Counted from the first letter of the stretch, positions 1 to 12,109 are shown. The stretch is 64,000 nucleotides of DNA from Brachyhypopomus gauderio (GCF_052324685.1 NC_135225.1:3988201-4052200); one strand, 5' to 3'. The notes: a model not told the origin generated them from the sequence alone. Program-made: numbers and translations.

Positions 1-1270
1 ATTTCAACTGGACGTGTCTGATAAATATAGCCAAAACGAAGAGTTGAACCAGCAATAACACCACATTAGTGGCCACACAAACAAACAAAAAAAAACGCTT
101 ACCGTTTCCGTAAAATAAAGACATAAACACAACGCAAGTCGTCCAACGACGCAGTGAAGGGTTGACAGCTTAGCTTAGCCTAGCCTAGCTTAGCTTAGCC
201 TAGCTTAGCTTAGCTTAGTCGGGTCGTGATCCAAGAGTGCAGCGGGTCGAGAGCAGAGCGATGCGGGGCACAGCGACGAGATCAGCCGGTTACCTGAAAC
301 GAAGCGAGGGCGGGGGAATAAATGACAGCTAGCCAGACTTGGCTACTTGGCTAACTATAATCATGTTTGTTGAGCTGTAGCTATTCGACGTGGTAGTTAA
401 ATAGATATTAAATTAAATTAAATTTGTACTAGACACTCACGACATTAAAGTTGCAGTTAGACAGCAAGACAACAAACGCTTAGAAATAGTTCGGATTTTA
501 TTTCACTAATATGAGCTTACAGTTAATCAGTTGAAATGGTTTTCTAAATCAACGGGCCAGGACGTGTCTTACCTATTCTAACCTTCTCAGTCCACCACGC
601 AGTAGTAAAAAAAAAATAAGGTCGTTAAACACCGTAAATCTAACGTGAGGAGGTCGGATAGATCCACTCCGACCCTCGCTGCTCAGCTGGACAGGCCCGC
701 TTCGCCTGGGCAAACACCCCACCGCTCAGTGGCCTGTTCAGCTGTCACTCACCATCAGTTGGGACTGCGTGTGTGTGCCATTTTATCAGTCAGGATAGTT
801 AGACACACTGCCTAAGAGTGTATAAAATCATCTTTAAATGTGTTTTTTTCTTATCCGGGAGTGGTATTAAAATATAGCAGTAATAGAGCAGTTATAGAGT
901 CTTAAGTGCTTTCCCCCGTCAGCATTGTAAAGTGCCGTCAATGCAAATTTGGTTTGAATAAAAAAACCTAATACCTAATACAACGTTTTTTATTGTGTGG
1001 TTTATTAAGAATTGCAAACTAGGATTAACAGTTTGATTATAAATATCACAGTACGTCCTCAACTGCCTCCTGCTTATTAAGGAATGTTTAATGCAGCTTT
1101 TTTTCTGTGTGATGATTTACATCTTACATTGTGCGATGTTATTTGTTACACACAGCACAGGTTTCATTTTATCAAATCTAAAAATAAAGTAAATTACGTC
1201 TCATTATTTTGGGGCTTTTATGGTATATTGGCATATTAAGCTATCATTCCTTATATCCCTAGGTGAACAA
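1..1270. other. Upstream region without a recognised gene
   Basis: I see no convincing exon here. A short 5-bp tandem repeat (units like TTAGC / CTAGC) lies at about 170-216, followed by a GC-richer stretch at about 220-330. AATAAA-like signals occur on both strands near 957-1010. These could mark the end of a neighbouring transcript, but nothing coding supports it. Confidence 0.4.
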
Positions 1271-1277
1271 AACTAGC

Positions 1278-1308
1278 TCACTTTCACTTCACAGGAAGAC
1301 TGACGTCA
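1278..1308. promoter_or_regulatory. Composite IRF / ETS-like / CRE site upstream of gene A
   Basis: The minus strand reads GAAGTGAAAGTGAG at about 1278-1290, an IRF/ISRE-type element with the AAGTGAAAGTGA core. An ETS-like AGGAAG follows at 1293-1298. A perfect palindromic CRE/ATF site, TGACGTCA, is at 1301-1308. A kB-like GGGGAATTTT lies downstream at about 1425-1434 and an inverted CCAAT (ATTGG) at about 1439. All are within 330 bp of the gene A start codon. The match to the site classes is direct; inducibility is inferred. Confidence 0.45.
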
Positions 1309-1486
1309 TAACTTTCTCTCCAAAGGAACCTGTTTTTCAACAACACATTTTTTAGACTCGAATTAAACTGTTACATTGAAACCTTTTTCATTTTAGGTAC
1401 GCACACAGCTATCAGGGAAAGTCTGGGGAATTTTTTCATTGGATAAAGAGACCTGCACTAGGGGAAGTCCAGTAACTAATGGGAGA

Positions 1487-1495
1487 ATAAAAGGG
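1487..1495 (+). promoter_or_regulatory. TATA-like box of gene A
   Basis: AATAAAAGG lies about 110 bp before the start codon, so transcription would begin near 1515-1525 and give a 5' leader of about 80 nt. Gene B has a very similar ATAAAAGG box in front of its own start codon. Confidence 0.4.
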
Positions 1496-1599
1496 GGAAC
1501 ACAGCAGATCTAAGCTCAGTATAAGCTGGACCAAACAGGTAATTTACACATTGGTGGTACTACTTAATTTTTGGACCAGGAAATCTACAGACAGAAAAA

Positions 1600-2868
1600 A
1601 TGGCAAAGGTTTTCAAAACACTAAAATATAAACGTAAGAGAAAAAGCGGGACAACCGTAGACGATAACAAGACACCTTTGATGAGCAACATGATCTCACC
1701 TGTGGATGGTAAGGCAATTTTTCATTTATTTGGAATTGATACTTCTGCAGTTCTTACTGAAATATGTACAATGTTTTTGGTTGCTTACTATTATTATTTT
1801 TTTTTTTTTTACAATTTTTTGCTTACTTTATGCTTTCAAAGCACACATTAAAGAGATGGATGAATTTCAGTTATTATAATTAAATGCTGCTTTGACTGAA
1901 ATAGCCTACCTGTTAGGTTTTGTAATTGAACATGATGCTGAAATACATCATGCTGCAAGAAAGTATGTCAAATTTCGGTGCAAACTGAATTCACAGATAT
2001 CGACGGGCATCCAACAGTACACATGGATATGGATCCTGTGCTAAACGCTCAGATTTTGTCACGTGATGAAAAGTCAGCTCTCTCCGTTCTGATGGACATT
2101 CATGAAGGAGACATTCATTTCCAGGAGATGGAGGATGCAGCAGAATACAAGCATAAATGGCTGAAGCGTAATGGTCTTACCCCTAGGAGGCCAGAGGACT
2201 TTAGCAGCTACTCTCAGGACTGGTTGATAGAGTACCTCAACGAAATGGACGTGTTTGCTGAAAAAAACCGTCCCACCGTTCCACCAGAGGGAGACAAAGG
2301 GAAATATTTGAATAGCACTATGCGCTTTATGTGTTCCAAAGTGAATACCTTATCTCCTGTTTTACAAGATTCAGTACGGAATTATCTGATTGGCTGGTAT
2401 AATCAACATTTCTTTGCCACTTTGGACTTGTTAATGGATAAAAGTTCATCAATGAAAGAAGCCTTCTCCCTTCTGAACTGGGTGAAAGAAACATACTTTA
2501 GGTAAATATGTTGCAACAATAACTATTATTGTATACTGTGATATTGCATATAAAATTACTTGTGCCATGATTTGTCTAATTATATTTCAGGCAGAATTTA
2601 AAAGGCTGTCATAACATCCAAGATGATGTTCTCAGAGTATCTGATCCTCTGCTGCTAACGGACTGGGTGGAAAAGTCCAAGCAGAAGATACTTACACTTG
2701 TTCAGGAAGACATCTCAGCTATACTACAGAACATCCTGTCTGAGGACCAGACTGTCTGTGATTACAGGGATGAAGAGGCTTTTATTAAACTACAGCTAGA
2801 TGTTATACAGGTAATTCAGAGAGAGAGAATTTGTAATTGATTATTGCATAATAATGGATTTGAAATAA

Positions 2869-2931
<63 letters not shown>

Positions 2932-5203
2932 TGTCTAAATGCCACAATTCAAGGCACTCAAGCAATCAGCCACACACTAAAGAAGGCAATTCAAAGAGTT
3001 TGTTGTGATGAACTACATAGTTTTGTAGAGAGGTCAGTCTTATGCTGAGAATTAGCTATGCACACCCAATCAAGACATCAAGTTAATCTCACAGATAATC
3101 TCACCTTTACAATGTGAAACTCATTGTCTCTATATCTACAACTGTAACAGGTATGTGAATGCTGAGAAAAAAAGGCTTAAGTTACAGAAACCCAATGAGA
3201 CGAATTCAGTGCTTTTCGTTAGGACAATGTACAACTGCAGATTGCTCAGGTGAGTTTGGAATGTGATCGAGGTGATTAAAAATGGCACATTAAGGTCAAG
3301 CAAGATTTTCCACAGACTGGGGTGCTGGCTATATGATTATGTGATATCACAGTAATGATTTACACTGAGGCAAACTCCTAAAGGAGGTTGTTAAATCACA
3401 AGGATGCACGTAGCATATTACAGCATATTGCCTTACATATTGCCCAAAGCAGTTCTTTTGTGTTTTGTTTACTTGCTACAGATCATATGCTTTGACCATT
3501 GTGGATGTTAATAACAACACTGATTCAACCACTCTCCAAATGTTAGAGAAAATGACGACACATGTCTTATCCAGTATATTACAATGGTTAAAAGCTTCAG
3601 CAGAGGTATGTATTATAACACAGTCCTTAGTGTATTAGCTGATCAAAACACATTGTAATGATTGTCCTAACCAGTTCCTTCTTGTGGGATCATTTTAACT
3701 TGGCAGAAGCCAAGCTCATATCCAAAACGTTTACTGTTCCAACCAATCAGAAACATACTTGGTTCCACTGGTTAATCAATTGCATTCGATCATTTGTAGG
3801 AATAGAAACCTTCAGCTCCTCTAAAATAACAGTGCTAGCACTCAGATACAATGGAAATACATGTAAAATATAGACTATATTAATAAGATTACTTTGAATC
3901 ACAATTTCTAGGACCATCTTAAGAAGTATTTCAAGAAAGCAGATGAACACAGGTGGACACTGCTAAACAAGATCCAAAATGCACTCGCACCTTTAACAGA
4001 AAAAGAACAAGGAAATGAGATTAAACAAGTATGTACTGTCAGTTAAAACTAAAGACTGATGTTTAAATAATTTAATTGCTGAAGTTATTGAATTTACACT
4101 GTAACGTCTTTTCTCCAAAATCCAATTCACAATAATTCTCTATCCCACCACCGCTCTGATTTCTAGCTCATTGTGAATGAAATATCTCAGAGCGTTACCA
4201 GAGCATACCTGCGATGTCTAATGCAGAGGAGATATGGAGAGCTGGAGAGGAGATGGGGTGATGTGGAGAAGAGGGTGACACAAGATGCTGCTCAGTTTCA
4301 CCACACGTTCAACCAGCTGGCAGGAAACGCAAATATTAACTTATATTCTGTTCAGGTAAATGCTGCTCTTTAAAATACGTTCATGATTAGCTCCTTTTCT
4401 CCAAATCTAATTATGAATATTCTAAGTTACAACCTCGACCTCAGATATTTGAATATGGTCTATTCCCACACATACCTTTATTATTAAGCCCATTTCCAAA
4501 TTATTCTTTAGTGTGTGTTTTAATTCCTGGTAGTAATTTTAATGCATACCTTCTACAAGGTATGTTTGTGAATTTTTGCCCTAAGTGGACAGTAAATGTG
4601 TTATCCTTCATACTGAACTAGAGTTGAGAGTCATAAATCACTAACAATCATGTAACAATCATATAGTGAGCTGAGCATGTATAATATATGCTGTAACATG
4701 TCATATGGACTATTGTGATTTTTGCCTCTCTGTTTTATCCAGAATGGCAGTGATGATGAACCAAAAATGTTTCTGGTTGAGGTCACTGAAATTCTACGCT
4801 CCAGTGATTTGAATGCCCTCAAGCTTATCTGCTCAAATCTGTACAAAAGCTTCCCTACAGAGAGGTATTTGGCTTCACAACTCATGAATTATACATTATA
4901 CAAATATAACTGATTATTTGTTTTCATAAATGTCTGGGTCTACCATGTTTACAAGGCTTACAGGGTCTTAATTCACCCTTTATTGACCCTTAACTCTTAA
5001 TCCTGAGTTGAGGTGTCTGCTGTGTGTTTTATAAGATGACTGCACTATTTTGTAGTGAGGAGTACCTGTCTGTCCTAATGAACTGGAAGGGGAGATTATC
5101 AAGTCGTCAGATTAAGGAAGTACTGAATGTGGCGGTATGTCAAAATGGAGGACGTACCAGATCATACATGCCGTGCTGGAGCTGCTGTGGCGTGTGCACA
5201 TAA
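1600..5203 (+). CDS. Gene A: TNFAIP2-like Sec6-domain protein, 10 exons, 577 aa
   Basis: Exons: 1600-1708, 1997-2501, 2591-2810, 2932-3032, 3151-3249, 3482-3605, 3912-4028, 4167-4355, 4743-4864, 5056-5203. All introns are GT-AG, phases agree throughout, and the stop is TAA at 5201. The start ATG sits in a good context (AAAAATGG). The N-terminus is basic (KYKRKRK near residue 9); in TNFAIP2 a polybasic N-terminus binds PI(4,5)P2. Family signatures are LLNWVKETYFR at the end of exon 2 and YLSVLMNWKGRLSSRQIK in the last exon. Exon lengths track the paralogs (124 and 122 nt conserved), but exon 3 (220 nt) equals two exons of gene B. Expected role, by family: cytosolic Sec6-fold protein at the plasma membrane. 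It is the most divergent of the four. Its C-terminus ends in a short Cys-rich tail unless a donor at 5141 (GCG|GTATGT) is used. Confidence 0.85.
2872..2928 (+). repeat. (CT)n microsatellite serving as polypyrimidine tract
   Basis: About 28 CT units run to within 3 nt of the acceptor AG (2930-2931) of gene A exon 4. The repeat is thus the 3' splice-site pyrimidine tract of this intron. Confidence 0.9.
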
Positions 5204-5516
5204 AAAGCTTTGAGAGTGTAGACATCCTGTGTGTAAATGTTCTCCGCATGTAAATATCCTTATGTCTTTTGTTACTTTGATTTAGTACAGTTGTTCTATT
5301 GTTTAATGTATTTTGTTGGTTATTTAATAAATCTGGTTAACTGAGTAACCGCAGTCTGCCTTGGTTGTATCTATAGTGGGCCAGATGAGCTCATAATAAG
5401 TATCAGATAAAGGTAAATGCATGCTAACACCAATTCCCTATCAGATATCCCATCTGCTGCTGTTTTGGACCAACCCCTAAGTTAGAGCAGCTGTGTGGTG
5501 AATCTCTGACAAAGCA
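5204..5516 (+). other. 3' UTR of gene A with poly(A) signal
   Basis: AATAAA is at 5326-5331, about 120 bp after the stop codon, in T-rich sequence. Nothing coding is seen from there to the foldback element. Confidence 0.55.
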
Positions 5517-5627
5517 GGGGTGGGTTTCCCGAAACGTTCGTAGCGCTAAGTACTTCTTAACCTCGTACGTTTCTTACGAGGTTACGAAGTACTTGGCGCT
5601 ACGAACGTTTCGGGAAACCCACCCCAG
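5517..5627. repeat. Near-perfect foldback (palindromic) element
   Basis: The left arm starts GGGTGGGTTTCCCGAAACG and is repeated in inverted orientation ending CGTTTCGGGAAACCCACCC. The arms are about 50 nt with a loop of about 5 nt centred near 5571. The outer boundaries are G/C-rich. It looks like a short foldback MITE; no coding capacity. Confidence 0.85.
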
Positions 5628-6549
5628 GATATTGTTTATGCAAATGAACTTTGTAAAGTTGATTATGTGTATCTTATAATATACTATTTGAGACGTGAGT
5701 TCCATTAACCTCTTACTAACTATATTTTGGAGTGAGATAACTGATTGCTTTTTTACACACGGTAATCGTTTGTCTACAACTATTTCCATTCCTGGTTGTT
5801 CACAATATACGTAACTAAAAACCCTACGAGAGTGTCAGCCAGTCAACCAGTGTGAGCCAGACTGCACTGACGTTCAACCCTCAGATCCATTTTAGACCAC
5901 TTCCATGCGTGTATATGTTTGCCTTTCCAAGGATTCTGTTTCCCAAAGAAGCTGGAATATGTGGAAAAATAATTTAATTGTTCCATGAATGTGTCTATGT
6001 ATATATGCAAATAAAAGGTATTACACCTGACTTAAGGAGGGATGCCAACATTTGCTTATAAAAATTGACTCCACAAAAGTCCATCTATTCCTGTACAGGA
6101 TGTGAAATGTGTTTGGGGAAGACTCCTTTCAGACTTTACTTGGAACAGAATGAACGGTATACAATAATGTTTCCTGTGATTGTTGAGTATCCACACTGCG
6201 GTTCTGAATTAGCGCTCTGCTAGCGGATTCTGCTTCTTTTGTCCTAATGAGGACATAGTAAAGGAAATCCTATTTGATGGTCTTCACAGATACTTTCAAT
6301 GATGGTAGATTTTTGCTTCCATTTATGACCATATGCCAAAACAGAAAGACAAACCTCCTGTATTGAACACAATAGTACTGCAACAAAGCCGGATGAGAAT
6401 GTTTATGCTAACTGGAAGCAATTACTCTTGTTTTCCAGGATTTTGGGAAGGCCTGTCATAGTTAGTTCCTGAATTTTCATTGGAGCAAAGAAAAATCTGT
6501 TTACATTAGACTGATCCTCAGAAAGTACATAATTGCAAAAATAACACTA
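5628..6549. other. Intergenic, nothing recognised
   Basis: AT-rich sequence between the foldback element and the Tc1 relic. I see no exon, RNA gene or clear repeat. Confidence 0.4.
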
Positions 6550-6699
6550 AACAAAACATTTAATAAAACATTAAATAAAGTTGAAGATGAAATGATCTCC
6601 AAAAAGTATGAAGTTAAAGATGACACATTCCCTTTGTATATCAAGTAAAAACAATTACATGTTTATCTTCTGCATTTTCAAAATAACAAAAAAGGAAAC

Positions 6700-7165
6700 A
6701 TGCCAACATGCTGCATGGTGAGCACCTAGTACACACCCTTTGGCAAGTGTCACAGCTTATAAATCCCTTTTGTGGCCTGCCAAGAGTCTTTAAATTCTTG
6801 TTTGAGGGATTCTTCTTCATTCTTCCTTGTTAAAGTCTTCCAGTCCTGTGTAATTCCTGGGCTTGCATGCATCCACAGTTCTTTTGAGGTCTATCCACAG
6901 ATTTTCAAATCAGGGGGCTTTTGAGATCAATGCTAAAACCTTCAGTTTGTGCCTTTTGAGGTCAATTGTGGATTTTCATGTGTGTTTATGATCATTATCC
7001 ATTTGTAGAAGCCATCCTCCTCCCCTAGAGTGATCCACCCCCATGAGTGATCCACCCCCAGGCCTAATGGTTGGAGAGGTGTTCTCTTCATGAAAATCTG
7101 TGCCATTTTTCTCCAAAAATACCTTTACTCATTGCTGCTAGAGTTAAATTTTAACCTCATCGGTC
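6700..7165 (-). pseudogene. Decayed Tc1-type transposase, antisense
   Basis: On the minus strand the sequence reads as a degenerate Tc1 transposase: an NTSPTI...GGGS segment near 7020-7080, equivalent to the VKHGGGS region, and the preceding DEMKLN-type segment at about 7140-7165. The continuation to about 6700 matches the downstream part of such elements (CTATCCACAGATTTTC region). Stops and indels are frequent. It is truncated at the high-coordinate side by an AT microsatellite, and no terminal repeats were found. Confidence 0.6.
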
Positions 7166-7205
7166 CACAATAGAGTATATATATTGTGTGTGTATGTATG
7201 TATGC

Positions 7206-7208
<3 letters not shown>

Positions 7209-7290
<82 letters not shown>
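7209..7290. repeat. (AT)n microsatellite, left half
   Basis: About 40 AT units directly abutting the inserted element at 7291-7969; the run resumes at 7970. Confidence 0.9.
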
Positions 7291-7293
<3 letters not shown>

Positions 7294-7965
7294 TAGCGAA
7301 CCGTGACCTTTAAACCTGGGCCCGCTACCCCCCCCCCCTCCCCCCCGAAATTTTTTTTTTTCCTTTCTTAATAAACTAAATAAAGAAAAACTGAGACGAC
7401 AGTACAGCTTTAAAAACGCAATAAACAATAATATCTGTACTAGATAACATCTTAAGCAAAATAAGTATACAAACAAAATAAGGTTCACAGCTCCGTGGTT
7501 CTCGGAAGCGGAATATGTAAACAACGCGCACGAGGACGTCAAAGGGATGAATCGAAACTAGCTAGCGATGGTGCTAACGACAGCTAGCGTCGCCACAGCG
7601 GGCGGAAATTATCATACAGTTAAGTCCGCCCACTAAGAGAGAAGATATGATTGGTCAATTTTGCTGTCATTTGAAACTGGTATTGCGCTGAATTATAACT
7701 GCCAGGCCCTCTGTAAACGAACAGCGGGCATCACAGTCCTGATAGGGGGAGACACAGGCTCACAGGCTTCCACTCAACCCCTCACCTTCCAACACAGATT
7801 GAATAGACACGGGTGAATATTTTATTTGCTTATATTTTTGTAATTGTTTAGATGTCGAATGTCAAACTGTAAGTAGATTAAATAAAATTGGATAATTATA
7901 TATATAATGCTTTAAGAATATTTTAGGCCCTCTGAGAGGGCGTAGAGGGCCCTGACGGTTCCCCA

Positions 7966-7969
<4 letters not shown>
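7291..7969. mobile_element. hAT-type non-autonomous element in an (AT)n tract
   Basis: The left end is CAGTAGCGAACCGT. The right end, reverse-complemented, is CAGTGGGGAACCGT. These are imperfect terminal inverted repeats of the CAGTGGCG... kind seen in hAT elements. The element is about 679 bp with no transposase and sits inside a continuous AT repeat, so an 8-bp ATATATAT duplication cannot be told from the repeat. Its right 300 bp recurs at about 28569-28871. Confidence 0.65.

Positions 7970-8022
<53 letters not shown>
7970..8022. repeat. (AT)n microsatellite, right half
   Basis: Continuation of the AT tract split by the element at 7291-7969. Confidence 0.85.
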
Positions 8023-8026
<4 letters not shown>

Positions 8027-8061
8027 CAAAATAACACAAAACAATTTTGTAAATATACCAA

Positions 8062-8067
8062 TTTATT
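8062..8067 (-). terminator. Poly(A) signal of gene B
   Basis: AATAAA on the minus strand (TTTATT on +), about 100 bp after the gene B stop codon. Confidence 0.5.
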
Positions 8068-8169
8068 TACAAAGGAATGTAACTGAAAAATGTAACAGAA
8101 AAACAAAACTACATAAAATAACTCAACATGAGATTGGGAGATTTACAAATGCAACAGCATTATAGAAGA

Positions 8170-9126
8170 TTACTTGAGAAGCACTTTAGAGAAGAAATCA
8201 CCACATGAGTAGAACGGATCCATGTGGAAGCTCTTGGGAGTGCTTTCTGTCCTCTCCAACACCCTTAGCTCAGAGAAGGTTTTTTTGATATTTCTGATGT
8301 CTGAATTAGAGAGGTTCCCCTTAAGATGCAGCCAGGCAGAAACATGGGATTCACTGTAAGAGGCAAACATTAATTAATTTAAATGGATGAATAAATTAGA
8401 GGGTTATTAACGAGGTTCAGTTGTGGTATTTTACTTAAATTCTAAGGACAAAAGTAGTTTGAAGGAGGTATACCTGAAATCAGAGTAAACTGTGTATAGA
8501 CTGACGAGTTGTAGTTCAATACAATGTGGATCCTTTAATGTTAGCAGTTCAGCTAGTTTAGGCAGGATATCTTTTAGGTCTTCCATGTCAGATCCCTGTA
8601 CATGAACACATTAAAATGAATGAGTCAGTTAAAAATACTTTTGATGCTTTCTCTGTGTGTGTGTGTGTGTGTGAGTGAGAGCGAGAGAGCATGAGTAACA
8701 GAGAGAGTAACAGATTATACTTACGGCCTCAGTAAACAAGGTATGTATTTTCTGGCCATTGCTACATAATGCTTCAGCTGCCTGGAGTTGTTTATTCTCA
8801 TCTCCAAGTTTGATTTTCTTCTTCATAATTTTCTTCACGTACTCCACCAGTACCTCCTTGTGAAGCTGGGAAAGTATCTCCTGAGAATCAAATCAATCAA
8901 TCATTAGGATCACGAGCATCATGAATCAGTGTAGGAATCATAAATCCATCGAATCAATGATATATATAAGCAGTCGGTACCTTAGTGCACGTAGGACATG
9001 AATTATCCAAGTTTTTGAGTTTCTGAATGTGTCCGTTCACCCCTTCAAGCAGTTTAGTACAAACATGTTCATTGTTTTTGAGCCATTCTTGAGTACCGAC
9101 TTTAGAGTACTTGGCCTGGGGAAGTG

Positions 9127-9208
<82 letters not shown>

Positions 9209-12043
9209 AATTTAAAATGTCATTGGTCTAATATGAGTAACTAAATCAAGGACACTAAAACAAGATGTGAGAAGAGTAAGGACAGAAATAAAATCAAAAT
9301 AAATAAATGAAAGCAAATTGCTAAGGGCAAAAAAAGGCAGAGGGTAATGAGTGAGTGTAGGACAAGAAGGTAAGGGTAACTATTAAAATTAATAAAAGTA
9401 TTAAAATTAAAAAGTATATATATTTTCTGGGTTTTAGTTACCTTAAGGTCTTTATGTATAGGTTTAGTGAAGTACCCAAGGCAAGTGTTTTTCATTCTGG
9501 TTAGTAAATCTTCACAATCAGCCATGACATCTGCGTTCTTTATAATGTAATCCCTAAAGAAAGAACAACTCTTACACTCGGATTTTCTCAAATGTATGAT
9601 TTCATAGTTCAAAACAGCAATGTACATATCCACATGCTTACCTGAATTGCCTGATACAGTGAAGGTTGGCCTTCAATACTGCTTCAGCATTCTGATGATC
9701 TTCAGTGACTTTCACAAGATAGCAATGGTAACTGAAAATAGGAACATTCGGGGGAAAATTATTACAATTACAGGATATATCCAAAATAAATTTGTAACGT
9801 AAAATTTTGTAAAATAAAAAAAAAACATTAACTGAAGAAATAATTTTAAATCAGGACAAGTGACTCACATTTCAAGAAATTCTTTTACTTTGTCCGTCAC
9901 CTTCATAATCTTTGAGCGAGTGCCTAACACTTCTTCTGCTGATTCTAGAACGCCATGGATGCACTACCAGAGAAAAAGATAAAATGTTTTGCATTCAGAA
10001 TATCACATGTTCACAATATCACAATATTGTTTCTTCTCATTGCATGGCATTTGTATATTCAATAGTAGTACCTGAATCACGTCAATGGCCAATGTGCTGG
10101 AGTAACACTCGTCTTTTAGTTCAGGAACTGCATTCTCCTCTGTGCTCAGAAACGTCTGGCACAAGGTCAACATCTTATTCTAAGAACATGATCAAGGAAA
10201 AGAGAATGAAACCCAAGAGATCATAGCTGTGTAGCCACTGAAATTAGCTTCAGACCAGGAGCTGAGCTGCGGTCTTCATAGAGGAAGGGATGATCATGAT
10301 ATCACACACCTTTATAAAATCCAGAAACTGCTCTTCCAGTGGCATAAGCATTTCGTCAGGCAGCAGTGCCTCAAGCTGTTCATATTCAATCAGCCCAGTT
10401 AGTTGTTCATGCCTTAAAATTCTACAATAAAGCAGAGTATGTTTCAATGAGAAAAAAATTTTAAAAGATTTTTTTAAATGCAATAAAAGCCTTGGTCTGT
10501 TAGCTACAAAATGCAGTATGATTTCTTGGACTTACCTGGGATAATGTGTATTCACCCACTGCAGTACATGTAAGCAGTCGATATCACTCAGCCCGAAGTC
10601 AGCTATTTCCTTGAGGTGAACACTAAAGGCCTGATGGTATAGACTGGCATACCACTGACATATCTTCTGTTCTGGATAACAGATCTTTACATTTGTTGCA
10701 ACCTGTAACAGGTCATTCTTAAGTTGTTTTCCCTTGCTTATGATGTCCCTTTGAACTGAAGATTTGAGGGTGCAGTTAGAGTCTGGCTGTGCAGCTTTCA
10801 ATCGCTGTTCCACGATGTTCTTGAGGAGAGAGTCATGAATCCGTTTGCAGTGTCTGGGTCTCCATGGAGGCCGTTCTTTCTCCTCAAATCCTTCCCATCT
10901 CTGGTCCTGAACCTCCTCTTGTTGTATGGTTAGCACTGCTTCATTCAGTGACTCAATTTCTTCCTTTGTTTGGACATCCAGGGAGTTCTTGATTGTTGAC
11001 CATATCTTCTCATGAAGATCCTCATAGTCTTTTTTCAGATTTTCTTCACTATCCTCCTCTTCCTCAACCAAACTCTTACTAGATGGAATCTTGTCTTGTG
11101 TCAGAGCGAACAAACGCTCCTCACGGGTTATTAGCATCTGTCCTGCCCTCACAAAGTGATGCTTTTGAAGGTACTGCTTCAAAGTCATCAAAACCTCTGA
11201 AGGGTGCAGAAACATCACACTTTATGAGTGTTGAGTGTATAGTACATTGTTAATTTAGCAGTGCTACAGGGCTGACTGCACATACAAGTGTTTCTAATAA
11301 ATGCATGTTTTTATAGAAAGACTATAATAAAATTATTATAACAAAGTGACTGTGTCTACAAACCACATCAGTAAAAACTCAAACAGATTTATTACAGATG
11401 CTTGACCATTGTTATTTTAAGCTGAAGTGGGAAGAACTGAGAAGAAAGTGTGCTTACCTTCTACCTGAACGTTTTCCTTCATCTGGGGATTCTTCTTGGA
11501 AGACATTATAAATGTTTTAAAATTTGCAAGCGAACTTGGAATTTTGAATGCCATGATTTTGCCCTTGGTGGAAAGTGAATGAACAGTCATATTTCCTGTT
11601 GGACAGACAGGACAAAATGAGAATTATAGAGTAATACAAATTGTATGTAAAGTAAAAAGATTTATGAGAAAAAATAATATAGGTATGTTGTGTTTTCCCC
11701 TATTACAAATTTCACTACTGGACATAGAAAACGCATACAATTTAATTTAAAGCATAACATTTAAAGTTAAAATGTAAAACAGGCTTAGACATTCCATACT
11801 GTGCACAATGCATATAATTAACCACTCAGGTTTGTTTCTGTATAAGCATGAGTTTATTTTGAAGGACGCAACTGACGTTAGTTCAGTGATATACATCATT
11901 GAGGGATATACGTGAAGTTTATTACAGAACACAAAACTCAGAAAGACAGAGTTTGAAGTCCCTGTACAGTTAAGGTTTTCAATCAATAACTCGTATGAGG
12001 CTGCCTATGTGGTCAGTTGTTACTTACCGCAGTTGCTTAACAT
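8170..12043 (-). CDS. Gene B: TNFAIP2-like Sec6-domain protein, 12 exons, 642 aa
   Basis: Minus-strand exons in order: 12043-12028, 11595-11458, 11196-10536, 10421-10310, 10179-10072, 9963-9869, 9731-9642, 9553-9442, 9115-8981, 8880-8725, 8595-8474, 8353-8170. All are GT-AG, phases agree, and the total is 1929 nt. The length is close to mammalian TNFAIP2 (about 650 aa). Features: a 5-codon first exon; an acidic run VEEEEDSEE near residues 95-103; VLQWVNTHYPR near 262-272 at the end of the big exon; and LKGNLSNSDIRNIK near residue 591, the C-terminal signature of TNFAIP2. By family it is a cytosolic Sec6-fold protein linking the plasma membrane and the actin/exocyst machinery. No signal peptide or membrane segment. 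It converges on gene A and runs in the same direction as gene C. An EXOC3L-type name cannot be excluded. Confidence 0.88.
9129..9202 (-). repeat. (TG)n microsatellite at a splice acceptor
   Basis: About 36 TG units (minus-strand reading) end 14 nt before the acceptor of gene B exon 9 (exon starts at 9115). Confidence 0.9.
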
Positions 12044-12087
12044 TGTGGTTCTGTTCTCCCTGTACTCCGCGCTATTCCGTGTATCCT

Positions 12088-12097
12088 CCTTTTATCC
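12088..12097 (-). promoter_or_regulatory. TATA-like box of gene B
   Basis: The minus strand reads GGATAAAAGG, about 45-55 bp before the start codon at 12043, so the 5' leader would be very short (about 20 nt). Flanking sequence is GC-richer and repeats GGAGGATA twice. Confidence 0.45.
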
Positions 12098-12109
12098 TCC
12101 ATCCCTGTA

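Noticed and set aside
7144..7542. 132-codon minus-strand ORF
   Set aside because: Mostly (AT)n microsatellite plus hAT-type element sequence.
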